Virus record (IMG/VR): IMGVR_UViG_3300017782_000294 | Location: 1 to 20,612 of that record | Strand: one strand, 5' to 3' | DNA from: a virus | Length of the DNA: 20,612 nt | Part shown: in pieces, positions 14,522-20,612 of the stretch | Layout: every line of letters begins with the position of its first letter | Numbering within the stretch: position 1 is the first letter of the stretch | The notes under the pieces: model-generated | The model's database searches: none | Told to the model about the DNA's origin: nothing | The model's input: only the letters and a program-made list of their open reading frames with translations | Position numbers and translations under genes: made by a program

Positions 14522-15838
14522 CTATTTTAATTTTTTTACTACACCATTTAAGTATTCGTATAATTCTTCTCCTAGAGTATAAGTTCCATTACCACCGTTA
14601 ACTTTTTCAATTGAATCTTTAATTACTGACTCTGGGTTAAGTTTAAAGTCATCCGTTTTTTTAAGGTCTTTTAATGCATCATCGCCACCCAAAGATCCTT
14701 GATATAAGACACCTGTATTTCTTTCAAACTCTTGAGCTAAAAGTTTTGCTCCGCCTTTCGCTCCATATATTGTGCCACCTCGATCCATTGCTCGTATTTC
14801 ATTTATTGACAATTGAGCACGTTTTCTTCTATCAAGAGCAATCGGATCTGTTGCTATGGCTTGTGCTTTAATTTGGTCTTTTTTAAGTTCACTTTCAATT
14901 CTAGCTAGATCTAATTTTTGTTTAAGTTCAACATCTTTATCAAATTCTTTACTTACTCTTTGTGTAATATTTCCAACTGTATCTGAATCAATACCACCTG
15001 TTCTGATCTCGTCACCTGCTACAATTAAGGAATCTGCAACAGCAGCATCTCTAGATCTTTTCTCAACAGCTTTTAATAATCTTGATACTGATGTTTCTTT
15101 TTTACTTCCGTCTTCATTAAACTGATTTCCTTTTTCAGTTGTCTGATTTATTGTATCTGACGTTTTACCTCTTTGTCCAACAGTGCTACCTCTCTGTCCA
15201 ACATCTAGATCAGGTTTCTCTTTACCAAACTCAGTTCCTAATAAATAATTTGCAGCTCCTTGTACTGCATCAACACCTAAGTTTCTGACTTTACCTAAAA
15301 GTAATTCTTCATCACCTTCTACTATACCCTTTATATTTTTAATCTGTCCTGCTCCAAGAAACGTGGTAAATGGATTTTCTCTTATTGCTTGTCCAATAAT
15401 TTTTGGATCCGTAAATGCTTCCTTAAATGTAAGTCTTGCAGGTTGAAACTTACCAGGAATAACTTGATCTTTTGGCGTAGCTACATTTCTAAATCTTTGA
15501 GTAGGGAACAAATTTCTAAATCCTTGCATAGAGAATAAATCAGGTTTAGTTCCTCTTGGAGCAAGACCGGCTTTATCCGCTCTAGTAAAAACACTTTTTG
15601 TTAAATTTTTAAGAAACGCTGGTGATTTTTGGATTAAAGAAGGTATTCCTCTTACAGCGGTTTGAAGCACTAATAGTCTGGGATCTACAAATCCTGTTCT
15701 ACCTTTTCCTTTATCTTCTCCTACAATAGTTCCACCACCAATAGTTCCACCATTGGCTTTAGGTTCTCTAATACCATCCATGATCCCTTCTTTTACGGGG
15801 CCACCCATTTTGAACATTGGTCTATTTAATGGTCTCAT
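14522..15838 (-). CDS. Virion-associated protein with FKMGG N-terminus, 438 aa
   Basis: The protein begins MRPLNRPMFKMGGPVKEGIM, followed by a Gly-rich patch (NGGTIGGGTIVGEDKGKG). The MFKMGGxxxEGIM form is one I associate with uncultured marine phage virion proteins. The middle is basic and helical (RLLVLQTAVRGIPSLIQKSP, FLKNLTKSVF). A region with the near-repeat VGQRGSTVGQRGKTS (about 210-225) precedes a long charged segment, possibly coiled coil (about 290-350), containing KEFDKDVELKQKLDLARIE. It starts one base after the stop of the 327-aa gene, with no clear Shine-Dalgarno. It has no catalytic motif. An ejection-complex or internal virion role is inferred from its place between the Q/A-rich protein and the 1377-aa protein. 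Confidence 0.75.
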   Translation of the reverse strand: MRPLNRPMFKMGGPVKEGIMDGIREPKANGGTIGGGTIVGEDKGKGRTGFVDPRLLVLQTAVRGIPSLIQKSPAFLKNLTKSVFTRADKAGLAPRGTKPDLFSMQGFRNLFPTQRFRNVATPKDQVIPGKFQPARLTFKEAFTDPKIIGQAIRENPFTTFLGAGQIKNIKGIVEGDEELLLGKVRNLGVDAVQGAANYLLGTEFGKEKPDLDVGQRGSTVGQRGKTSDTINQTTEKGNQFNEDGSKKETSVSRLLKAVEKRSRDAAVADSLIVAGDEIRTGGIDSDTVGNITQRVSKEFDKDVELKQKLDLARIESELKKDQIKAQAIATDPIALDRRKRAQLSINEIRAMDRGGTIYGAKGGAKLLAQEFERNTGVLYQGSLGGDDALKDLKKTDDFKLNPESVIKDSIEKVNGGNGTYTLGEELYEYLNGVVKKLK

Positions 15839-15839
15839 A

Positions 15840-16823
15840 TTATCTTATTACCACTTGTGGTTTAGCAAAAATCTTAGCATACAATCCACCAACACCTAAT
15901 GCAGTTCCAAGAGCTTTGTCTAATGGATTTACTGCTTCTGTTGGTAATTGTGGAGCCTGTGCACCAAAGCCAGCTACTTGTCCTAAACCAGCACCATATT
16001 GTTGTAATCTTTGTTGTGGTTCAAAGGCTGCTGCTTGTGCCGCTTGTTGATCTGCTGTTAATTGTGCTTGTGTAATTCCTTGTCTTAATGATCCTAAACC
16101 ACCAAGAGCTTGTATATCTCCTGCTCTGCTTGATTGTAAGAAGTTAGATAAACCTGTTTGAAATCCTGCTTGACCAAATTGTTGTCCAGACAATCCTTGT
16201 AATGCTCCAGAAAATTGTTGTTGTGCACCTGCTAAACCTAATTGATTTGCTAATGCTTGTTGTGCTGCTTGCTGTCCTTGACCAAAACCTTGTTGTAATA
16301 ATCCAGCCTGTAATAAAGCTCTTTCTCTATCCGCACCTGAACCGTACTCCGCTAATTGTACTCCAGCTCTACCTGCACCTAGCACACCAAGTTGTGCTTG
16401 TTGATCTCTAATTTGTTGTTCTTGCATGGCTCTGTTTCTGTCAAACTCTGCAAGTGTTGTATCGATAACTTGTTGTTGAAACGGAGACATAAAATCTTGT
16501 GCTTGAGCTGTAGCTTGTGCTCCTGTTGTTGGAGCTAAACCTTGTGCTGCTGTTAACATCGGTTGAGCACCACCTAGTGCTGTGGCTGCCGTTCCTAATG
16601 TTGTTGCTCCTGATACTCCTGCTTGTTGTGCTGCAGTTAAGAAAGGTTGATAAGATCCAACACCTTGTTGTGCTATACCAATAGCTTGTGTTTGTAATGG
16701 ATCTTCACCACCAACAAACTGTCTGCCTGTAAACTTAGTTGTATCTATAGGAACAGACGTTGTTGCCGTTAATTGTTTTGCAAAGTCTTTTGATGTATCT
16801 TCTAAATAATCTGGTAATGCCAT
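15840..16823 (-). CDS. Gln/Ala/Gly-rich virion protein, 327 aa
   Basis: A strongly biased protein: Gln, Ala, Gly and Leu dominate residues from about 50 to 290 (AQQAGVSGATTLG, QQQFSGALQGLSGQQFGQAG, TADQQAAQAAAFEPQQRLQQ). The one less biased block is FMSPFQQQVIDTTLAEFDRN (about 111-130), followed by RAMQEQQIRDQQAQLGVLGA, a probable long helix. Such Q/A-rich helical proteins are common among podovirus internal or ejection proteins (compare T7 gp14 in position and composition, not by sequence). Its ATG overlaps the stop of the 308-aa gene as TAATG. On the DNA level the bias gives many TTGTTGT-type repeats on the plus strand, which explains the apparent low-complexity DNA here. No enzymatic motif is seen. 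Confidence 0.8.
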   Translation of the reverse strand: MALPDYLEDTSKDFAKQLTATTSVPIDTTKFTGRQFVGGEDPLQTQAIGIAQQGVGSYQPFLTAAQQAGVSGATTLGTAATALGGAQPMLTAAQGLAPTTGAQATAQAQDFMSPFQQQVIDTTLAEFDRNRAMQEQQIRDQQAQLGVLGAGRAGVQLAEYGSGADRERALLQAGLLQQGFGQGQQAAQQALANQLGLAGAQQQFSGALQGLSGQQFGQAGFQTGLSNFLQSSRAGDIQALGGLGSLRQGITQAQLTADQQAAQAAAFEPQQRLQQYGAGLGQVAGFGAQAPQLPTEAVNPLDKALGTALGVGGLYAKIFAKPQVVIR

Positions 16824-17749
16824 TATACTGTCCTATTCTCCAATTGTTTCATTTGATCATACATTTTTTGGGCTCCTTTTTCTACGTTACCGTCACCCAT
16901 ACCTCTAACAGCATCTGCTGTCATAACAAACTCATTTTTTGACAACATCGCTGGGACATCATCTGCTTTTTCTTTTTTACCTACAGGTACAAAGCCACCT
17001 GATTGTCTATAATCTATTTCAGGCATGCCACCTTCTAGCATTCTAACTTCAGGTAGATCTGCTATACCACCTTTTGCAAACTTACCTAATAACATGTCAA
17101 TCTCTTGTTGAATCATTCTTCTATCCATAGGGTCTTTTGTACCTTCTAGCAATTGTAATAATTGTGTAACTCTATTTCCTCCTCCAGCTAATTGTGCTCT
17201 GCCACCTTCTGCTGCTGTAAAGAAACCCGGTTGAGCAAACTGTGTCTGTGGTAAAAACCTTAAACTTGGATCTCTTCTTTTTGCTTGAGATACAATATCA
17301 GTTATAGAAGAAGGTGTTACGCTAAACGGATCTGTAATAACTTCCTCCTCCTCTTCAGCACCTCCCATAAAGAATGGTAATGCAGATAATAAAGCACCGC
17401 CTCCTAAGAATGCTTTTTGACCTCCAGATAAATTTCCAAAACCACCTTTTAAAAGATTTATTAACCCACCTTCTCGTATAGAATCTGCTCCTCCTTTAAT
17501 TGGTTGCAAAGTACCAAATAATTTGTCTTTAATAAAAGAACCAAAAGCGTTGCTGCCAAAACCTGCAGCACCTTTTCCTCTCATAAATTGAGGAAGACCT
17601 CCACCACCACCAAAATATACCGCAGCTCCCGCTAAAGCTGCTTTACCGATAGGACTTTTAACGATCTTCTTGATAGGTTTAGTAATCTTTTTTACTAGGC
17701 TACCAAGGCCATATAATTGTCTAGGTTGTTGCATTCTTGATATCGTCAT
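16823..17749 (-). CDS. Virion protein with cationic N-helix and DDVPAML tail motif, 308 aa
   Basis: The N-terminal part is cationic and amphipathic (LVKKITKPIKKIVKSPIGKA, residues 18-37). It runs into a short apolar Gly-rich stretch (AALAGAAVYFGGGGG), with another apolar segment at 111-130 (QKAFLGGGALLSALPFF). A run of five Glu follows (132-136). The C-terminal third has Gly-Gly patches (KFAKGGIADLP, LEGGMPEIDY, QSGGFVPVGKK) and the segment DDVPAMLSKNEFVMTADAVR (263-282), a motif that recurs at the C-terminus of many phage tail and minor tail proteins. This suggests a tail-associated or membrane-inserting ejection protein. There is no clear Shine-Dalgarno for the ATG at 17749, and 50 bases separate it from the preceding gene. 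The next gene is coupled by TAATG. Confidence 0.75.
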   Translation of the reverse strand: MTISRMQQPRQLYGLGSLVKKITKPIKKIVKSPIGKAALAGAAVYFGGGGGLPQFMRGKGAAGFGSNAFGSFIKDKLFGTLQPIKGGADSIREGGLINLLKGGFGNLSGGQKAFLGGGALLSALPFFMGGAEEEEEVITDPFSVTPSSITDIVSQAKRRDPSLRFLPQTQFAQPGFFTAAEGGRAQLAGGGNRVTQLLQLLEGTKDPMDRRMIQQEIDMLLGKFAKGGIADLPEVRMLEGGMPEIDYRQSGGFVPVGKKEKADDVPAMLSKNEFVMTADAVRGMGDGNVEKGAQKMYDQMKQLENRTV

Positions 17750-17799
17750 AGTTGTAATTAAGCTTTAAATAAGGCAGGCAAAATACCTGAATTATCACA

Positions 17800-17970
17800 T
17801 TACTTGGTTTTTGGAAACAAATCAAGAGATGGCATGACTACTTTTACATCTCTTCTTATGTCTGTTTCTGCTATACCCTTAGCTTTCCACTCCTTATCAT
17901 CCTTGTATATTTCCCCCGTTTTTAGGTTAGAAATAGTTGTTATTATCTTCTCTGGTTTTAACACCTGCAT
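17800..17970 (-). CDS. Small protein of the virion cluster, 56 aa
   Basis: A 56-aa protein beginning MQVLKPEKIITTISNLKTGE and ending in MPSLDLFPKTK. It is hydrophilic with mixed charge (KDDKEWKAKGIAETDIRRDV) and has no membrane segment or Cys. The sequence IYKDDKEWKAKGI suggests a small beta-hairpin plus helix. Its ATG overlaps the stop of the 113-aa gene as TAATG. No family is recognised. The clean reading frame, the exact coupling at its 5' end and the lack of any other gene in the 17800-17970 interval on this strand are the reasons to call it. Confidence 0.6.
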   Translation of the reverse strand: MQVLKPEKIITTISNLKTGEIYKDDKEWKAKGIAETDIRRDVKVVMPSLDLFPKTK

Positions 17971-18311
17971 TACGTTACGACCTCTCTCGGCTGTATTTCT
18001 AATATTGAAGCTATGACGTGCAGCTCGTTCGCGTCAGAAGCTTGTACTTTTAAGATCTCACTTTCCTCCATAACCAAAGGTTGCGTTAAAAGTTCTGTTG
18101 TTGTGTTAGAGGATATAGTCTTAGATTTAAACAAACTGAATATATTAGCCGATGAATCAACTAACGTAATCGTTATATTAGCCCCGGACCCTGCATCCTC
18201 AGACACTAAGATTGATTTAACAACCGCGGTCTTTGCAGTAGGGACCGTGTACAGAGTTGTAAGATCTGTCGTTGTTAAGTCTGCTTTTTTATTTATAAAA
18301 CTGTTAGCCAT
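17970..18311 (-). CDS. Small beta-rich virion protein, 113 aa
   Basis: A 113-aa protein beginning MANSFINKKADLTTTDLTTL. It is rich in Thr, Val, Ile and Ser with an alternating pattern typical of beta sheet (TAVVKSILVSEDAG, ANITITLVDSSAN, LHVIASILEIQP). There is no signal peptide or membrane segment. The start MANSF... followed by TTLYTVPTAKTAVVKSI resembles small proteins I associate with marine phage structural clusters, perhaps a decoration, head-tail joining or fibre-type beta sandwich, but this is not certain. Both ends form TAATG overlaps with the flanking 54-aa and 56-aa genes, so the three are probably translated as one coupled set. Confidence 0.75.
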   Translation of the reverse strand: MANSFINKKADLTTTDLTTLYTVPTAKTAVVKSILVSEDAGSGANITITLVDSSANIFSLFKSKTISSNTTTELLTQPLVMEESEILKVQASDANELHVIASILEIQPREVVT

Positions 18312-18475
18312 TATTGTAAAAAGAAATTAAATGCTTCTACCTCATCTTTTAGTTCTTGTTGAAACGTTGTGTTTAGTTTTTGAATTATAGCATCAAGATC
18401 TCTAACCTGTGAGTCAGCTACAGATTGTCTGTATTCTTTACTAGGTCTTGTTAATACTTGTACGATCTTTGCCAT
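18311..18475 (-). CDS. Small helical protein of the virion cluster, 54 aa
   Basis: A 54-aa protein beginning MAKIVQVLTRPSKEYRQSVA and ending EAFNFFLQ. After a short N-terminal strand-like part it is almost wholly helical and charged (ADSQVRDLDAIIQKLNTTFQ, QELKDEVEAFNF), consistent with a coiled coil or helical hairpin. Both its start and stop form TAATG overlaps, with the 300-aa gene upstream and the 113-aa gene downstream. No family is recognised. A chaperone, head-completion or small tail-assembly role would suit the size and context, but that is a guess. Confidence 0.65.
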   Translation of the reverse strand: MAKIVQVLTRPSKEYRQSVADSQVRDLDAIIQKLNTTFQQELKDEVEAFNFFLQ

Positions 18476-19377
18476 TACTCTCCTCCACCTGGATCGTATG
18501 GATCACTGTATGAAGTATCATCTCCTGGTGTTGACTCACCGCCAGAGTATGTATCAGATTCTCCTGTGTAGTCTAAAGTCTTGCCAGTAGCATCTGTTGT
18601 TGGCATTGCGAACTGACCGATACCTTGATTGTAATTAAAAGCAAATTCTCTTGGAGTCATTGTTCTATTTGTAACTGAATCTCTATAACCTCTTATTTTA
18701 GCGCCTGTTGTTAAATAGGCTCTTAATTCTGCTTCAGCTTTTTCTTTCTGACTTTTTTGAAAGTCTGTAAGATCTTCTTCGTCTTCAAACTGGTCAATAT
18801 AGTTTTGATACATTTCTCCTAAATCTCTTGAACCAAAAGCGCTTTCGAAATTCTTACCTGCAAGAACACCTGTTGTAATTTTATTATCTACAACATTAAC
18901 ACCACCAGGTTGATTCACATATTGATAATCCATACCTGGTTTACTTCTACCTAATGGCAAGAACTGTGAACCAATTGCACCTGCTAAAGCAAAAAGAGGA
19001 TTAGCCGCTCCAGTAAGAAGTTGGCCTGCCCCTAAACCTACATTTGCTCCAGCTTGAAACATTAAGGGCCGAGCAACTGTATTTTTTAATATACCTGTAA
19101 ATCTATTGTCTTGTGGCACACCAAGGTTTCTTGCAGCGTTTAGTTCACTTGCAAGAATAGGATTTGCAGAAAGTGTGTTTTGAGCTTGGTCGGTTCCTAG
19201 TATTCCTGAATTATTTTGATTAAAAAAATCATTATTAAAATACTCAAAAGCATCTGCGGGAGGTTGACTAGAAACAGGTAAACTGCTAGCTAATTTGTTT
19301 GCAGCAAGTTCAGATGTATTTTGTAAGAAATCTGTTCCTGTTCCACTAAAGAGTTTTAAAAAAGTTTCTTGATCCAT
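18475..19377 (-). CDS. Virion cluster protein of unknown function, 300 aa
   Basis: The protein starts MDQETFLKLFSGTGTDFLQN. The N-terminal part is Asn/Ser/Ala-rich. A central apolar Gly/Ala stretch (about 106-143: MFQAGANVGLGAGQLLTGAA, then LFALAGAIGSQFLPLG) may insert into or pass a membrane. An acidic segment FEDEEDLTDFQKSQKEKAEAE (near 195-215) follows, then TPREFAFNYNQG. The tail is a disordered-looking run of Ser, Gly, Asp, Tyr and Pro (residues about 270-300). It is joined by TAATG overlaps to the tail protein upstream and the 54-aa protein downstream. The apolar Gly-rich centre recalls ejection or minor tail proteins. No specific family is recognised. Confidence 0.7.
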   Translation of the reverse strand: MDQETFLKLFSGTGTDFLQNTSELAANKLASSLPVSSQPPADAFEYFNNDFFNQNNSGILGTDQAQNTLSANPILASELNAARNLGVPQDNRFTGILKNTVARPLMFQAGANVGLGAGQLLTGAANPLFALAGAIGSQFLPLGRSKPGMDYQYVNQPGGVNVVDNKITTGVLAGKNFESAFGSRDLGEMYQNYIDQFEDEEDLTDFQKSQKEKAEAELRAYLTTGAKIRGYRDSVTNRTMTPREFAFNYNQGIGQFAMPTTDATGKTLDYTGESDTYSGGESTPGDDTSYSDPYDPGGGE

Positions 19378-20612
19378 TATCTTCTACCGTCCGGTTGTAT
19401 GTCTAATCTAAACGTACCTAGCTTCCAGTCTTGACCAGATCCTGTGTTTGCTACCTTAAGAGCAATTGCTCTTGCCCTTGCTCGTGTATCTACTTTAGTC
19501 GTTGATGAGGTAACTGTAAAGGGTCCTAATGACGAGCTTGATGCGGTATCATTTGAATAATTACGTAAGTTTAGTGTAACCTGTGAGTTACCTGTCTGTG
19601 AAATAAAGTCTGGTATAAATCTTCTAATCTTCATAATAAACTCACCATCACCTCTAAGCTCTGCCATAGGGCCAGCACCTCTTTGTACTTTCTGTGTAAT
19701 ATCAAAATCACCAGATATAATATTTGCTGTGATAGCTGTAACCGTTCCACCCTTAACTTGATCGGTCCCCGTTTCGTGTTGATAGTATGTTGATGTACCA
19801 TCAGTGTTTCCTTGTACATAAGTCGCGGAACTAGAACCCTCAACACCATCAGCATCGTATTCCAATGCATGAGGTTTACCAAAGACAGCTGAATCCTGCC
19901 ACGCTGTTCTTGCTAATGTTCCAATCGTCCATACAGGTCTTTGTGCTGATGAATCAAAATAATTGTAACAAACCATTCTGTTAACTACAGAAGATGTTGA
20001 CGTTGGATAGAACCACATAATCTCACCAAACAAGTTATTAAGTCCTGCAGATATCATTTGATTACCGGAGTCTAAATTAATATCATCATACACATGGTCT
20101 TCAACTAAACACGGTAAAGACTCGAGTGAACCTGCATATTTAAAGAAACCATTCTCTGATAACCAATACGCTGCACCATCTACTTCAACCACTGCGTTCT
20201 TACCTGCAAGTCCACAGTTCGTACCTGCTTGCTCAAAGGCAAAGGTAAACGGTTGACCTACAAAACGCATCGTAAATAAAGCTGTGTCGGTATAAACATA
20301 AATTGCATTTCTACCTCTAATGGCTCCCATAATTCTTGATCCATCAGCTAATCTTTGTGTACCTGCTGTATTGGTTGCTGTAGGTGTATAAGTATTAATA
20401 TCCTCTTGATCGGAGAATCTAACAAACATATCATCTTGTGTAGTCTTTGTACCAATTGTAGTTTCTGTACCAAAGAATACTAAGTGTCGATCCGGTGTAG
20501 ATACTAGCATGTGTCTTGATGCTGTAGGTGCACCTGTAATAATAGAAGCTCTTGTTGATGTAGCATTCGTAGCGGATGAGTCCCATTCAAAAACCTCACC
20601 ATTACATATTAA
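19377..20612 (-). CDS. Beta-rich tail protein (P22 gp10/T7 gp12-like nozzle candidate), N-terminus outside window
   Basis: The frame stays open to the right edge. The 34 codons upstream of the internal ATG at 20510 read LICNGEVFEWDSSATN... and fit the same style, so the true start lies beyond the window. The visible 411 residues show repeated beta blades with FFGT, FVRFSDQEDINTYTPTATNTAG, GAIRGRNAIYVYTDTALFTM, AYWLSENGFFKYAG and WTIGTLARTAW. Blocks of this kind occur in short-tail nozzle or stabilisation proteins of podoviruses (P22 gp10 and T7 gp12 classes), where beta-propeller blades build the tail tube. The assignment rests on pattern recall. The order, tail protein first and internal proteins after it, agrees with podovirus virion clusters. 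It is coupled by TAATG to the 300-aa gene. Confidence 0.7.
   Translation of the reverse strand, partial: LICNGEVFEWDSSATNATSTRASIITGAPTASRHMLVSTPDRHLVFFGTETTIGTKTTQDDMFVRFSDQEDINTYTPTATNTAGTQRLADGSRIMGAIRGRNAIYVYTDTALFTMRFVGQPFTFAFEQAGTNCGLAGKNAVVEVDGAAYWLSENGFFKYAGSLESLPCLVEDHVYDDINLDSGNQMISAGLNNLFGEIMWFYPTSTSSVVNRMVCYNYFDSSAQRPVWTIGTLARTAWQDSAVFGKPHALEYDADGVEGSSSATYVQGNTDGTSTYYQHETGTDQVKGGTVTAITANIISGDFDITQKVQRGAGPMAELRGDGEFIMKIRRFIPDFISQTGNSQVTLNLRNYSNDTASSSSLGPFTVTSSTTKVDTRARARAIALKVANTGSGQDWKLGTFRLDIQPDGRR

Noticed and set aside
15950-16700. Apparent tandem or CRISPR-like repetition of TTGTTGT/TTGTGC words
   Set aside because: The words come from Gln and Ala codons of the Q/A-rich protein. 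They have no regular spacing, no fixed unit and no spacers.
17750-17799. Possible hairpin CAGG...CCTG (about 17774-17788) and an AAGCTT palindrome in the short gap before the 308-aa gene
   Set aside because: The stem is only 4-5 bp, there is no T-run, and nothing resembling a promoter with proper spacing is present. I see no supported feature in this 50-base gap.
1-20612. Phage-type RNA polymerase promoters repeated between genes
   Set aside because: Intergenic gaps are nearly absent and I found no conserved motif of about 20 bp recurring among them. No RNA polymerase gene is in the window.
1-20612. tRNA genes or attachment sites
   Set aside because: No gap is long enough for a tRNA (the largest is about 60 bases) and no integrase or repeated att-like core was seen.

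Overview
This window looks like roughly half of the genome of a tailed double-stranded DNA phage, most plausibly a short-tailed (podovirus-like) phage of an AT-rich marine bacterium. The AT-rich composition, the very tight packing (most genes abut or overlap by 1 to 25 bases) and the protein styles support this. The styles are a Gln/Ala-rich virion protein, Gly-Gly patches such as FKMGG and FAKGG, and a DDVPAML-type tail C-terminus, which I associate with uncultured marine phages. The host and phage family are inferences. No terminase, portal, capsid, RNA polymerase, integrase, tRNA or CRISPR array is visible here.

Right part (20612 to 10350, read leftward on the minus strand): virion genes. 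They run from a beta-rich tail protein cut by the right window edge, through a 300-aa protein, three small proteins (54, 113 and 56 aa), and then 308-, 327-, 438- and 1377-aa proteins. The last four have the size and composition of podovirus internal or ejection proteins. Five of the junctions here are exact TAATG stop/start overlaps. Next come a coiled-coil plus membrane-anchor protein (holin or XhlA-like candidate) and an M15-type zinc peptidase, the likely endolysin.

Middle (8025 to 9652, plus strand): the only two rightward genes. They are an SNF2-type SF2 ATPase and, coupled to it by an ATGA overlap, a 66-aa two-helix membrane protein. Its stop codon lies back to back with the stop of the convergent endolysin. 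The left side of this island is a very compact divergent control region (7984-8017) with an 8-bp inverted repeat of TTGACA-type boxes around a central palindrome.

Left part (7981 to 1, minus strand): replication and early genes. In order of transcription these are a conserved unknown 132-aa protein, a 184-aa coiled-coil protein, a probable ssDNA-binding protein, an archaeo-eukaryotic-type primase with a four-cysteine domain, a UvrD/Dda-like SF1 helicase, a DUF3310 (T7 gp1.7-like) protein, a family A DNA polymerase with 3'-5' exonuclease, a 216-aa unknown, a 33-aa Trp/Lys/Cys-rich peptide, and a membrane plus coiled-coil protein cut by the left edge. Primase, helicase, polymerase, SSB candidate and nucleotide-metabolism protein together form a self-contained replisome in which an AEP primase replaces the usual TOPRIM primase-helicase.

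The points I consider most worth following are the one-chain primase with a PriL-like cysteine pattern, the Leu at the Pol I 762-equivalent position, the divergent palindromic control region, the 33-aa peptide, and the run of TAATG junctions that links small unannotated virion genes.
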